Source: Capitulum mitella
Lineage: Eukaryota; Arthropoda; Thecostraca; Pollicipedomorpha; Pollicipedidae
NCBI GenBank assembly: GCA_030062745.1
Contig: CP099841.1
Location: 8,367,001 to 8,431,000 of the forward strand
Direction: 5' to 3'
DNA length: 64,000 nucleotides
Shown here: positions 1 to 12,150 of the stretch, piece after piece
Position numbering within the stretch: position 1 is the first letter of the stretch
How the letters are laid out: each line of letters opens with the position of its first letter
Program-made: the position numbers and the translations under genes
Notes under the pieces: generated by a model
What the model was told of the DNA's origin: nothing
Databases searched by the model: none
Seen by the model: the letters and a program-made list of their open reading frames with translations, nothing else

Positions 1-310
1 CAAGAAAAAATTCGAGAGACCAAGGTGAATTTGTGCATCACTGTACATCACAGTTTTGTCCTAATGGAAGAAGTGAGATTTTAGAAGGCGGTATGTAAAG
101 TGTAGTGTCTGGTACGTTTTGTGCAGCCATTTTTTCCGGAATTTGGCAGCAAACAGTCCATGATCCTTTAACGTTGCGTTTCACCGCCATTTACCTTCTT
201 AGAAACTATCCATTAATGGTCATGCTACCATGGCCATGGCGTTTTACCAAACAACACTTTAAACACACATTGTTTCAGTTCATACCTAACGGCGAATATC
301 TTTGGAAACA

Positions 311-717
311 GGGGCGTCGATTTCTGCAGATGATTGGGGGAGGGGCGAACCGAGGGCCCGACGATCCAAGCTCCCCCCAAATAAGGGTTTCTCAACGGGT
401 TTAGCCCACTTTATTTTGACGAAACGGATATTTACAAGTTTTTTGCTGCTATTTATCAAATAAAAAAGTTGCATTTATCCCCATACACATACGTATAAAA
501 AGATAGAAGATAGAACGATGAGACAGTTAAATCGCTTTAGACTTTATTTTTCACATTCTGCCTGCCTCTTATTTATTGCGGCCGCCCTTTTCGTTATTAT
601 TATTCATTTCCCTTCAAAACCAAGAGAAAATAATGGGAAGCCCAAACCAACATTGAAGGGACCCACATCAGTATTGGGTGGGCCAGAGCCCTCTCTCAAA
701 AGAATACAAATCGACTC
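311..717 (-). repeat. Dispersed repeat family B, copy 1
   Basis: This is a non-coding element of about 0.4 kb. It matches, in reverse orientation, the copies at 20778-21176 and 53313-53809 through shared blocks such as the GGTCAAAATAGAGCGGGCTAA-type stretch and the ATTTTCTGCCGG-type stretch. Its ends are inverted: GGGGCGTCGATTT at the left and AAATCGAC at the right, as expected of a MITE. Open frames inside it, including an 88-codon frame at 518-784, follow repeat sequence and are not taken as genes. Confidence 0.75.
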
Positions 718-1812
718 TCCTGTTTGGAAATACAGAAGTAACTGGGAAATGGTGACGCCGGGAAACGGAAAGCTTGAACTGTGAGGGATAATTAGATCCA
801 CCTATGATTCGCATTCATTCCTTTTCACTGCCGACCACGCGCAGTGATCCGGTTTTCCCTGGGTTCGGGTGCCGGGCGACAACGCTGGGGCTGACGTGCT
901 GGAAGAGAGCCTGCCGAGGTTTCGAGACACGTGTCACACAGACACAGCTCGCGCCGCTGCCGCTGTCGGGCGGCTCCTGTCGAACTTCAAAGGCGGCCGG
1001 CTCGCCCGCCGATGCTCGCTCGAGCAGAACGTCTCCTGCTCCCGGTCGGCTGTCAATAGCGGGCCACTTTGATGGTAATGAAGTGGCCGGGCGGGCAGCC
1101 GGGCGAGCCTGTCATTGATCAGCAGTACGTGGTAAAGCCGTCGATGATTGGTCGCTAATTTGGACAAGTGCCAGTTTCAGACGCTGCATTCTATTTTTAA
1201 ATCCCCACATACGTCGCCCGAGTGTGTTGAAGTGGATTTTGCTGGAATCAGAATACATGTCTAAAATGGTGTTGCAAATTATTCAGTAATGGCTCCAATC
1301 AAATTAGCCGATTTGAAACATGTTCAAGAAAGCTAAATTGAAGCTTCCCAACAATAGGTGATGATGCATTTTAACCCTACTCCTGTACCCATAGCGCTAG
1401 CATGCATTCATGCATTCCCGTATGGGGAGGCTTATTCCCCCCCCCCCTTCCCGGTCTGGAGAACTACCCTTTCGATTCTGTCGCAACAAATTGCAATCGA
1501 TTCGCTATGATGTAAATGGCATCTTCGTAAGGGAAACTCCAGAAATAGGAACATTTTTTATTCGTTATTACTGCGATGCCTACTGACCGATTTGATGAAA
1601 TCGGCTTGACTCGAGAGGTAATCGATGGGACTTTTCCCTTCAACTCATACATTTGGAATTTTGAGAAAATTCATAGGCGCTTTCCGGGTTTGGAAAGTGA
1701 GGGAAATATGTTTTTGAAAACTGGATGAAGATGAGCGTACAAAGCATTTTTAAGCTCTTTCTAGTCATTCTATACTTCAGAAGTACGAACTGTGTTAGAT
1801 GGTTCGCATAAG
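718..1812. other. No gene seen; GC-rich patch and poly-C tract
   Basis: There is a GC-rich patch at about 830-1150 and a C-run at 1437-1448. Open frames in the patch overlap on both strands, show no recognisable domain, and have no good splice sites around them. None of them resembles the missing 5' PTB exon of the X11 gene. Confidence 0.5.
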
Positions 1813-2368
1813 GCTGGCACAGGCCGCGCCAGGGGCATAGAAAAGGGGAGACTGTCATGGTCGCATGTCCATCAGCTTAACGTTCAATCTTTGACCTGAA
1901 ACGACCTCAGATGACCTTAAAGTCATGCAATGACTTTGGACCCATTTCATAGCATCTGAAACGTTTCCAGTCATTTGAATCGCCCTCGTTTCAAAACTCC
2001 TGTTCATGACCGTCTTGATGTGGCGTGCGCGTGCGGGCGTTTTAGGTCATAACTCCTTGACCCGACCTAATAGCAACCTGAAGCCTGGAGCACAAGTAGA
2101 GGACACTGGTCTAAGCTACATATATTCTGGATATTTTATTTAGGAAATTAACATAAAAATGTTTACATCAAACCGAAGTTTTACTTTTGACCTTGGTCGG
2201 AACTTGTATGGCGATCTCACGTAAACATAAATACTTGTGTCTGTCTGCGTAACTTTGTGCCATAAAAAGGTCAAATTCTATTTAAAAAGGATATTTTTGA
2301 AAACTATTCTAATGTTACTTAAGGCAATGCCAAAAATAGCCTGGGGCTCCTCCCAAAAGCGTGGTCTG
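1813..2368 (-). repeat. Dispersed repeat family E, copy 1
   Basis: This stretch matches 47431-48008 in the opposite orientation. Shared landmarks in order are CCCAAAAGCGT near the end, CCTCTACTTGTG, AGGTCGGGTCA followed by GAGTTATGACCTAAAA, and GACCATGACA. The ends carry inverted GGCGGAGCCAGG/CCTGGCACCGCC-like sequence, eroded here. The body is rich in AGGTCA/TGACCT hexamers. No coding potential is seen. Confidence 0.7.
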
Positions 2369-3180
2369 GGGAAAATATAATGACGAAAACTTGTCACGAT
2401 AAGTAGAAAGAATAGATAGCAAAAGTGACCACGTTTTATGAGGCTCTTTTAAGAAGTCTGAAAATGGCGAGCAAAAAAGCAGAGGGTATTTGAAGCCCTT
2501 CCCCCATATGGGAATAGGGATAAACATATCGGCTTCTGCAACTGGAAAGAGGAACCATAAAAGGACACTTTTTCTTGACATGTGTGGATTTTTCACCACT
2601 GGAAAGAAAATGTTCCGTTGTGGATAGAGATGGCACTTTTGTTAAAACTCGTTGGGTGATGATGGGTGAATTGGCTAACATCCTGCCTCCAAGATTTCTG
2701 TCACTGATGTTCACTTTCGAGCCCTGGACGTTCATTTCACACGACTGGATGTCATAATGAGCATCCAGTTAGCACACTGTGAGAGAGACCTTGGCAACGA
2801 GGAGATAGAGTAATCACCGAATAAAACGCAGCCGTCTGGAAGCATTCTTGGAGTTGTGCTTGTGTCCTCTACTGTTTTGACTGTAATCCGATTTTTTGCG
2901 ATATCGTTCTCCAGCACAGTTTTAAAACGGAATGGCAACAGTTGTCGAACGCTGTGAAAACATGAAAACCAAATCCGGCAGACGATTTTCGGAGAATTTT
3001 GTTCGAATGTCTCGCAAGAATGATTTGGAAAGCTTTGGCGCTATTTCTTCTTACTGCTGCTCAGCTCTCCACTGCGATTGTGTTATGATGAAGCTCTTCA
3101 GCCTGCTTCGTTCCTAGTTACTGAGACCCCACTCGTCAGCTGCTTCATTGACTTGACGTCGCTCCCTCGGCGTTTGGCAG
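2369..3180 (+). other. Presumed X11/Mint intron, no exon found
   Basis: This is the sequence before the first recognised X11 exon. It ends in a splice acceptor (TTTGGCAG at 3173-3180). I looked for the upstream PTB exon (motifs of the YLGST and STRMMQAEEA type) and saw none, so this is probably intron. Confidence 0.5.
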
Positions 3181-3345
3181 GAGATCATGATGGACCACGC
3201 GCTGCGCACCATCTCCTACATCGCCGACATCGGCGAGCTGGTGGTGTTGATGGCCCGCCGCCGGGAGAGCGCTTCCGTCGGAGAGGGTCTGGCGCACCTG
3301 CAGACCCTGCCCAAGATGATCTGCCACGTTTTCGAGAGCGAAGAG
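3181..3345 (+). CDS. APBA: X11/Mint exon: PTB core
   Basis: The exon has 55 codons, from E-I-M-M-D-H to the E-E before GTATGT. The stretches [20 protein letters not shown] and [12 protein letters not shown] are hallmark X11 PTB strands. The acceptor is GGCAG and the donor GTATGT. The spacer [14 protein letters not shown] between them is the variable loop of the domain. Confidence 0.93.
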
Positions 3346-6008
3346 GTATGTCTGACGCCGTCCTTGCCCAAATGGATCGATATCCGGCTGGAAAGAAACG
3401 TGTGCCTCTGTGAATGGTGCTTAGGATAATGTGCCACATTTTAGCGAAGAAACCCATCCGTGGACGGCGATGAAGATTATCTGTCGCATAGTCGACATTA
3501 TAAGTGTGATAGTGAGTCACAGCCGCCTTTTCGTCGCTTTTGCTACATGGGGAATCGCATGAGTCTGTAATGGGAACGACTCTCTGGGAGCCTTAGAACT
3601 CACTGAGGAAGGCTCGACCACTGCCTGACGCGGTTCTGACCAAGTTTTGGTTTACGTAGTGCGTCATTACACCAGTCATGAAAACGAGGAGCAGCTGTGG
3701 CTCTCGTCGTAAACTCTCCGCTGTGGTCCTATCAACATTTCACGGAATACTGGGAGCTAGAAGCTGACGTTCTGAAATAACGCAGCCTGGTCCGAGAAAA
3801 GCAACAATATAAGATCAGCACTATGAGAGCCGAAGTGAATTTTAGCCACGACATGGAACGTTTGTTTTGAGCCTCGATCCGCTAAGGGCCACAAGAGATC
3901 GGTCCGCTGTTTACGGTTAGATGTTGTGAGTGGCGAGTGGCTGTTCGGTTTCCAAAACTTACGTCCAGTTTTGGCAAGGGATGCTTGTCCGTCTAATGTA
4001 TTACTCGTGGTCTGAAAGCTTTCAAGGGCTCCGCCACGGAGCCAATAAACGGCACTAAATGCAAATGCCCAGAACGTAACCCGGGGCTGTTCGTGGGTGT
4101 TACAGGCTCAGTTCATCGCCCAGTCCATTGGGCAAGCCTTCCAAGTGGCCTACATGGAGTTTCTCAAGGCCAATGGCATTGACGACAACGGCTTTGTGAA
4201 GGAAATGGACTACCAGGAGGTGCTCAATTCACAAGAGATTTTCGGCGAAGAGCTGAAAATGTTTGCCAAGAAGGAGTTACAGAAAGAGGTGCGTAACGAG
4301 GACTCATCGTTTCACTGTGCCCAAACCAAGACCAGATTATAATCGTTTCGAATCAGTTTTGAACTCATTCGGGAATTTCACACCTTTGTCGTGAATCAGA
4401 ATCAGAATCAGAATCGATTTACGGAAGAACGCAGTAAATCAGAATAAGGATCGAATGCAGACTTCTCGCTTTTAGATATTCATTGAATTGGAACTAAATC
4501 TGCTCATTTTTCAAAGTCGGTTTAAACCGAAAATGGCATCGATGCGCAGCCCAGTGAATCAAGCGGCGAATCGATTCACCTGAAGCGAATCAGCCACAAG
4601 TTTGCCCATGGCTGACACCAACGTAGAGCCTGCCACTGGCTGACCATTTATATGAAAGTTGGAAGTATTCAGTAAAGCACCATGATATCTGTCGTGTGAG
4701 AGTAACGGGATGTAACATATACTGGTTTGCGTATGCTGCGTAAACACCGTACAGTTGTGTGCCAATGCGGGGCTCTAAGGACATGCCGATCCCCGCCGTC
4801 AGGTGGTGGTTCCGAAGCAGAAAGGCGAAATCCTGGGCGTGGTGATCGTCGAGTCCGGCTGGGGCTCGCTGGTGCCGACCGTGGTGATCGCCAACCTGGC
4901 GCCGGCCGGCGCCGCCGCCCGCTGCGGCCTGCTCAACATCGGCGACCAGATCATCGCCATCAACGGCATCAGTCTGGTCGGCCTGCCGCTGGCCAGCTGC
5001 CAGGCCTACGTCAAGAACACCAAGCAGGCGACGGTCGTCAAGCTGACGGTGGTGCCGTGCCCGCCGGTGGTGGAGGTGCGGATCCGGCGGCCGGACACCA
5101 AGTACCAGCTGGGCTTCAGCGTGCAGAACGGCGTGATCTGCAGCCTGCTGCGCGGCGGCATCGCCGAGCGCGGCGGCGTCCGCGTCGGCCACCGCATCAT
5201 CGAGATCAACAGCCAGAGCGTGGTGGCCGTGCCACACGAGCGCATCGTCAGCCTGCTGGCGACCTCGGTCGGAGAGGTAAGCAGGGGAACTTGCTGGTTA
5301 CCTTCATCGGGGAGCTGAACTGGTGCGGGAGTCTTTGGCCTCCCTGTCGGAGAGGTGAGCTGCCATGTCAGCGGGATGGTTAATACGGCAGGAGGGTGGT
5401 TAGGTGCCAACCGGCGGCCACAGATTCATTGTTATTTAGGGTAAAGCTCCAGCTTTCACTGGCGTCCAAAACATCCTAACTCTGTGGCCGCCGATTGGTA
5501 TTTAATCACTCTGTGATAGTCACACCTATATGCTGTTGTTATGTTGCATATACTATTGTTATGTAATGCAGTATACTGTTGTTGTGTTACCATGCCAAGC
5601 TATTGTTCAATGGCATAAGTAAGTTGTTCCCTGAAGGGATTAATTTTGTGGTCTGCCGCTCGTGCGTTGAAGAAGGCATGGCTCATTAAGCAGCATTACG
5701 CAGTTATTTAAAGGCGCGTTTTTGTTGCAGTAATATTGGCATCGTTCTATCGTGGTGTCTAAAATATGTCGTAATCGAATGGTGATTGAACCCTTGTGCA
5801 CTACATGCACTACATCCTTATGCTCTACATGCACAAATAAAAACTTCTAATGGAAGATGCACGCCAGTCGTATCATGGGACACATCGTCGTGACTGTCGT
5901 TTTTAACTGACATGGAGCCATTTTCCGCTGGCGCAGATCCTGATGAAGACGATGCCGACCTCACTGTTCCGGCTATTGACGGGCCAGGAGACGCCTCTCT
6001 ACATCTGA
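3181..6008 (+). CDS. APBA (X11/Mint, lin-10 family): X11/Mint/APBA-family adaptor, last four exons (5' partial)
   Basis: The coding segments are 3181-3345, 4106-4288, 4803-5276 and 5937-6008, all in phase 0 with GT-AG introns, giving 297 residues. Exons 1 and 2 encode the second half of a PTB domain. Exon 3 holds the two tandem PDZ domains. The last exon supplies the C-terminal tail ending PLYI. In this family the PTB domain binds the cytoplasmic NPTY motif of APP-like proteins, and the PDZ pair binds channels, neurexins and other membrane proteins in Golgi traffic and at synapses. From published work on Mint proteins, the C-terminal tail can dock into PDZ1 and close the module; the tail is conserved here. 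The N-terminal region and the first half of the PTB domain are missing and must lie upstream. I see no internal frameshift. Identity is firm at family level; APBA1, 2 and 3 are vertebrate paralogue names and cannot be told apart here. Confidence 0.93.
4106..4288 (+). CDS. APBA: X11/Mint exon: PTB C-terminal helix and linker
   Basis: The exon has 61 codons, beginning [20 protein letters not shown], which is the long C-terminal helix that lies against the peptide groove of X11 PTB domains. The following linker ([20 protein letters not shown]) is also typical of the family. The acceptor is GTTACAG and the donor GTGCGT, a weaker but usable 5' site. Confidence 0.93.
4385..4575. repeat. GAATC-rich degenerate repeat tract
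   Basis: Multiple GAATCA, GAATCGATTC and similar hexamers to decamers are spaced irregularly through this intronic stretch, including four near-perfect GAATCA units at 4393-4416. The same motif set recurs at 20255-20470. Confidence 0.6.
4803..5276 (+). CDS. APBA: X11/Mint exon: PDZ1-PDZ2 tandem
   Basis: The exon has 158 codons. PDZ1 runs from the [20 protein letters not shown] segment through [23 protein letters not shown]2 follows directly after [20 protein letters not shown] and contains [19 protein letters not shown]. The tight PDZ-PDZ junction without a linker is characteristic of X11/Mint. GC content is far above the surrounding introns. The acceptor is CGTCAG and the donor GTAAGC. Confidence 0.95.
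5937..6008 (+). CDS. APBA: X11/Mint terminal coding exon
   Basis: The exon has 23 codons and a TGA stop. It reads [20 protein letters not shown] and then LYI, the conserved carboxyl end of the family, joined in phase to the S-V-G-E that ends the previous exon. The acceptor is GGCGCAG. The exon lies inside a different, unrelated longer open frame and would be missed by length-based gene calling. Confidence 0.95.
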   Translation: MLMKTMPTSLFRLLTGQETPLYI

Positions 6009-7299
6009 GACGGAGAGCACCAGCCTGACCGTGGTGACCTGAGACGCGCGGTGGCTCGGCAGTGGACGCCAGACCAGGTCCTGAACCGTGCTCTGAGGGA
6101 GAGTGTCAGCACGTCGGCACAAACAGCGTCTCGCAGAACTCGAATACACCGTGGACCAACGCAGAGGATGGTCGGACGCCGTGGTGACGTCACGGCGGCG
6201 TCAGTGCGCGGCTCGGCCGGCAACGATGGACCCGCGGGCGAGCGCTTCTCTCGCGAATCGGCGCGATGGCGACGTTGACCGGTGGCGCGGGCAGCGCCAC
6301 CTATGAGGGCGTTGTCGCGCAGGCAGCGTTATCTGTCGAAGCTCGTGGCGCGACAAGACGGCGGTCGCCGTCGCGAGGTGGCGAGGGCGGCGGCAGTGCC
6401 CGATCGCCTGACCAGAGGCCGAGGAGTACTGCGTACAGCGCTGGACCCTGGGTGAACACACGGATTGAATACCGTTTGTACCGCGCGCCCAGATTTTCAC
6501 TGTCCCTGACGAGTGTGCCATACCTAGCGACGTAGGCCAAGTGCTGTGCGAAGACCCGCATCAAAATGTACTGCGCATTGGTATCATTGATGACCGACGG
6601 CCAGCTGGAGTGTGATGCGTTCTGCAAATGAGATTAATTGTTCTGCATCGGTATGATTATTTCTGTAATGGAAGAACATTGGTTTTCGTCTGTTTTGATT
6701 AGTTCTCCGTCTGTGCTCCTTAATATATGGGTGTATACATGATGAAAATGATTCGATTCAGCTTTACATATACTTAACTGATCAGTTAGTGAAATGAATG
6801 CTGCATTTCGTTTCTACAGCAGTTTCCATTGATTGTAAGAGGGTGTGAAATCCATGTGTAACGGTGATGTACTTGAAGTCGATGTCAGAGAATGAAGCGA
6901 GATTATTTGAACTCTTTGTAACTCTGATTTGAAATACATTGTGTGAAAATGGCTCAAGAGCTGCTACGCGTGTGACCTCTTTCAATAGGTGCATGCAAAT
7001 GAGCATTGTTGTTCGGCATGAGGCTTCGTTTACGATATCCGGGAACATATACACGAAAGGAAACCTGCTCAAACCAAGGTTACGTTTCCGTTTGCGACTG
7101 GCACTCGTCTCACTGTAGGAAGGGGCGGCGCCGTCGACCATACGCTCAAGTGCCTGACGTGCGAAGAACGTTTGGTGGCGTCGCCGAAAAATATGGCAGT
7201 CGTATCCTCTGCTATTGAACCTGGTGAGCTCCCGGACTGAACATTTCAAAACGTTGATCTTATGGTCTGACTGTCCCACCGCAAATATGCATGACAATC
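6009..7299. other. 3' flank of X11 gene, no further gene seen
   Basis: This begins as X11 3'UTR and passes into unassigned sequence. The first 500 bases are GC-rich with overlapping open frames on both strands and no recognisable domain. I see no convincing AATAAA before the family C repeat at 7300. A 171-codon minus-strand frame at 6782-7297 shows no motif I recognise. Confidence 0.5.
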
Positions 7300-7598
7300 C
7301 AGAGACGCAGCCAAGGGGGAGGCCATAGAGCCATGGTCCCCTGGGCCAAGCGATCTACGCTAGAAATATAGCAATTTTGCAGGAAAGCGGCATAGTGGTC
7401 ATATGATATGTTGCATAGATATGTCAACATAGATATGTTGCAAAAGCAAACATGTATGTTCTCCTGTGCGTTAAATATGAGGCGAATTACATAAAATTGC
7501 TGCTTTTCCTACACATTTCATCATATGCCAGTGGCATATGACAAACTTTGACATTCGCTCCCCCCCAGCGAGGAAAATCCTGGCCACGTGCCTCGAAA
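7300..7598 (-). repeat. Dispersed repeat family C, copy 1
   Basis: This copy is reversed relative to 19612-19885. Diagnostic blocks are GTCATATGCCACTGGCATATG, AGCAGCAATTTTATGTAA and CTCATATTTAACGCACAGGA (all on the minus strand here). The ends are inverted GGCACGT(A)GCCAGGATT and CTTGGCTGCGTC(TCTG). This is a non-autonomous, MITE-like element. The intact AATTTTATGTAATT site in it gives the empty target against which the insertion at 62900 can be read. Confidence 0.8.
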
Positions 7599-9983
7599 CA
7601 GAGCATATGTAGGTATGAGACCCTACGAATCTTTTACAAACCGCGTTCGGGCTCACATGAAACCAATTTTAACACAGAACGTAACAGGTAATTATTAAAA
7701 ATAAAACCTACATGTAATGAACGTTCTTAGCATGCGATGTCAAAGCCCATCACCCACATGGAGCACACGGCACCATGTGCGCACAGGCCATTACCGACCA
7801 CAGCCGGCCGGGCGGGCAAGGTCACCTTTCGCCACAACATATTGCGCCCCGAGTGAGGCATACTTTCTCAAAACTCCATTCAGACATCATTGCCATTGGT
7901 GTACGCACGCAATACCCAGTGATGTTCGTTGCTAAACGGAATGTGCTTCCCCTTGTCACCAGCATTCGCAGCAACTGGGCAAAAACCGGCGATCACGCAA
8001 TGAAGTTCCTGCTCTGAGTTGTGGTTACCGTCCTTCAACCGGCCCGCTGGCACCGCGCCAACCGCCGGTCATAAATACCATTCGGCCAGCCACGCGACCA
8101 TACGGCCAGGAGACGCCTCCACCGCCTCCACATGTCGGCCACTCACGGAGCCGCGGGACAGGCGGGCTACTGCCGGTGCCACGTGCTGCAGCCTCAGAAC
8201 GCTCGGCGGTCCGGCGGCCACAGCGCGCTCCAGCCGCTCCCCTCCCCCTCGGGTTCAGATCCTCAACAGTCAGGCACTGCGGTCCCTGACGATCGGGTCG
8301 GTCCCGCTCCACCGCGTCCACCTCGTCACCGCGCTGCCTCCCACCGATCGCGCCCTAGGCCAGCTTTTCGTACCAAAGTCGACCAGTGACAGTCACATCG
8401 CCGGTCAGCGACCTCCCGCCGACATGTCTGCTGGTCTGGTAGGCGGCCGGCGACCTTCACCGGCCTGGCCATGCGAGACGGCCAAGGTCACCGTGGCCTC
8501 CGACACACAGGATGTTGCAGCTGGCGATTGCCGTGGAACGCTGTACAATTTGGGCACTGACCATGGCTTCGAAATGGAATTACGTACACAGCATGATGTC
8601 TGTGAGGTACCCGGCCTCCTCCAAAGTAGCGTAACTACCCAAGTGTCACGGCGCCGGGGGGAACAGGGACGTGTTCACCTCACTTTTGCGGTTACACCTG
8701 TGGTGGCTTCATAAAAATCCCGAAAACACATCGATGTTTATCCGCAAACTTTGGATCCGCGGCTGGCCCAATGCTCCACATTTACCTGTGTGATAAATTC
8801 GGCATTTTTTCCGGCGCCACGGCCTGGCGCCTACGCCCAGATCAACTCGAACGGCCGGATCAGTCAGCTCACCCCGGACAGGTGAACCATCGCAGACGTC
8901 TGAGCATTGGGGACTGACCGCAGCAAATTCGTGTCCAACAATGAATCTCGAAATAGCACACCCGACCACCGCAGCCTCCCAGCTAGGCCCGTGACGAGGG
9001 GTGGTGCGAGGCAGACGACCACAGTCACCGGATCCGCCGGGCAGTGACAGAAGCCGCCTCAAGAACATCGGCCCACCCATGCTGGCAATCCGTTTATCAC
9101 GCACGTGGAAGATTTGTGAGACATTGCAGAAATGTTTCAAAATGCAGCGTGAAAAATAAAGTAATAGCCACCCACGCTGTGAGAATAAAGAGGTCAGCAC
9201 ATCATAAGTGAAAATTCTTGAGAGAGAGCATCTCGAACATGGTGTCAAGGGGCCGATGCAAGTACTGAAAGAAATCATTCCATCTCCTAGGGCAAACGTG
9301 GAAGAATGTAAAGATATTAAGTTATCCAACTAGTACCCGCTCCTCGTTACTACGACTATTACATTACTATCCAACTACTCCGTTCCTCATAATGCGAGGG
9401 ACAGAAAACAACAAATACGTCCGTTGCTTTGGCTGAAAAAATTGTGCTGAGCCAAGCAGACACCAAAAACCCATCTCCTCCTGTCAGAGACCCCTAGCGT
9501 AGCCCCGGTTCAGTTCCACTCTTCCCGCTCCTCCACTGGAGCGATAGCAACACACTTGCTTCCCCAGTACCGTGATTCCGGCCGCCTCCCGCACCGTCTC
9601 CTGAACTGCGTGCGCTTTGTACGGCCCACGATCCCACCAGTGAAGCCGTCTCGATAGCCTCGTCTCGTTGCGTGATCGGTTCGTTTTCAGCATATGCTGG
9701 ATGAAAACTTGGTCTGTTTTTTTTTTCGAATGAAATTTCCGCTACGGTGTGCGTGCGCGTGCGATGTGACCTGCCGGCACAATTTTCGCTACTGGCTAAA
9801 TGTGTGCGGGTATATGCTGCGTTATCCACTAAAATATTTTTTGCGGCTTAGAAAAGAGTTTTTTGAATGATGTTTTCAGGATTTCATGCATGCCAACTTC
9901 TGTTTCCATAGGTTCGTGTGTCTGCAGGTGCGCTAACAATATCTTCACGTGTGTACATTGTTAAAACTTCACATTAGTTAAAT
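7599..9983. other. No gene seen
   Basis: A GC-rich tract at about 7990-8700 gives a 231-codon plus-strand frame, but the opposite strand is also open and no domain is visible. A 206-codon minus-strand frame at 8709-9329 likewise has no recognisable motif. A T-run occurs at 9716-9726. Confidence 0.45.
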
Positions 9984-11075
9984 CCTCGCACGACCGTCGG
10001 TCGGTTACGATCATGCGCGACTGGGAGGGGGGGAGGGGGCAGTTGGCCTTCCCTCTAACTCACGAACGGTTGGTCGCACGATAAAAAATAAGCACTCCGT
10101 TCGAAAGCTTGTGACGAGTAGAGCTCGCAACTGGCCTCATTTTTAGTTTTTGATAATATGTAAGGAATTTACGCCCTATATATGTTTACTCATAGCCGAC
10201 TGCATGAGACCGAGAAATGGCCTGAATCTCAAGGGCTGTGACTAATAACGCATAGGTAAATGCACCAGCGCACAAGTAAAGGTCCGCAAATGCCGATACA
10301 CATCTAGTTTCTCAGATTTGTTCAATATATACGCCGAAACGTCGAGTTAAAGACACGGCAATTCTCGCGCTGGCTGTCGACGAGCGCCGCAGCCGCATGC
10401 AGTAATAAATTGGCGGGAACTAATTTTAGCGTTCCTTTATTTTCCCAAAAAGTCTATCCATGCAAATTTCATTGATCTTAGTGGTTTTGTGATGGTTTTT
10501 CATGGTTAAATTTTGGAAAAATTCATTAGTTACCAATCTACACAACTGCCGAAGCTTTATTCGCGAGAGCCTATTTGTTTTCAAAATATGCTACCTTTTC
10601 AAACTTTTTGAGGTTTCTGATATTACTTACGTCTGTGTAAGCTAGCTCTGCCATTTTCTACCCATTCTGAGTAATTCATCGCTGATTTTGACGGTGGTAC
10701 ATTTTGGCTCACTACAGTTATTCGTGACCTGACCTCACGTCAATGGCTGGAAGTCATTGATACTTTGCGCAATAACGATAACTAGATGTCTGCTTTACTC
10801 CACACTAAAAATGTTAACGACGACATGTCTTAAAAATAGGCTTGACCTTAGGTCAATGACCCGGAAATTCCAAAAAATCTGAGATAGCAGATTTGTTGCA
10901 TCTATCACGACCAGCGATCCCTGAAAATATTGCTGAGATATTTTGTTTTGCGAAAAAGTTACAGGGCGCTAAACTTTTTTGGACATAGGTCTGTTTAACC
11001 TGACCTAGGTCAAGCACCTGACCAAACCTGAGCTCACAATTTTGACACAAGATGTAAAAATGGTGAAGCAAAAGA
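9984..11075 (+). repeat. Dispersed repeat family D, copy 1 (1.1 kb)
   Basis: It is collinear with 50405-51523 over its whole length, from GCACGACCGTCGGT near the start through the GCCGATACACATCTAGTTTC-type block and GGCTGGAAGTCATTGATACT to TTTTGACA(C)A(A)GATGTAAAA at the end. No long open frame is shared, so it appears to be a non-coding or fully decayed element. Palindromic nuclear-receptor-like sites TGACCTTAGGTCA (10843) and TGACCTAGGTCA (11001) are present in both copies. Confidence 0.85.
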
Positions 11076-11689
11076 TACACAAAGTTTTGTGACTCTGTGC
11101 TTGTTCGTTCTCTCGCAATCTCAGAAAAACCTCAGGGGGGCCGTCAACTGCCTCCCCTCCCAGTCGGTGACGGGTTAAACATTGGTAATTCCACGAAGTT
11201 TAAGCTCAAGAGCTCAATAACACTAAGCTGTGGAGTTTGTTTTGTGGCCGTCTTCTTAGTTCTGGCCAGCCAAAGTAGCTGCTTTACCTTATGTCCGTAT
11301 AGGTGTTTGTCAATACCATAACCTGAATGTGCAGTCATCGGTTTCCATTTGCAATGTGACAGCAGATGTGCCTTGCGAGCCGAACAGACATGAAAAAAAA
11401 TGCCGACAGCTCCACGTCGCCGTAACTCCATGAGACCGAACAGAACTCTTGTGGAGTAAACCAGTCATTCGGACAGCTATGGTGTATGTGCGCTGAAGCC
11501 CTTCGAGTACTGATGTAAATAAACGTGTTGTAAACGTAAAAAATCGTCTATAAGCAGGAAACAAATCTGGTGCTGTAACAACACCAGTTCCCTAAAAATA
11601 AATTTTCGTAGCTAATGAGCATTTGTTAAAAATCCAGAGAAAAATAGAGCGTCATCAAGTCGTGATTCACGTTTTCCCGTACAGGTGGC

Positions 11690-12060
11690 ATATGTCGGTC
11701 ACGCGTTCATGTTACATCGTAACGATGCCACTGCTGGCATCGTGACGTCGACACAACATCCACACTACGACGTAGTGGTGTGGACGTTGTGTTTCGATCG
11801 TGACGTTACCGCGATTTACCACAACGTCCGCGCAACTTCCATGGGCGTCGTGGCGACGTCTATACGACACCGTCACAGCATACATTAATGTTGTAGCAAC
11901 GTCTCCATAGCATCGTCTCAGCATCCACGCAGGATGTCCTCAAAGCGTCATCACAGCGTGCTTGAAACGCAATAGGTATGTCCCCACGACATCTCCACGA
12001 CAAAGCCTCAGCCTGCACACTACCTCGTAGAGACGCTCTCACAACGCTGTCAAGGCGTAG
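11690..12060. repeat. Degenerate CGACGT-type periodic tract
   Basis: The stretch is made of imperfect, partly palindromic short units (for example CCACACTACGACGTAGTG, CATCGTGACGTCGACAC, CGTCGTGGCGACGTC). The units read similarly on both strands, which creates spurious open frames on each. It has no domain and no gene. Confidence 0.6.
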
Positions 12061-12150
12061 TAAATTAAAGTAAATGAGTAAAAAATCCATTCTATAGACG
12101 TTGAGTCGTCGTGCGTCGCAGTCTTTATTTGTGCGTTTCCACGACTTCAA

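Noticed and set aside
4590-5237. 215-codon minus-strand His/Asp/Ala-rich frame
   Set aside because: Antisense of the X11 PDZ exon; composition is what reversed GC-rich coding DNA gives.
8019-8714. 231-codon plus-strand frame
   Set aside because: GC-rich region with the opposite strand also open, low-complexity composition, no recognised domain and no splice context.
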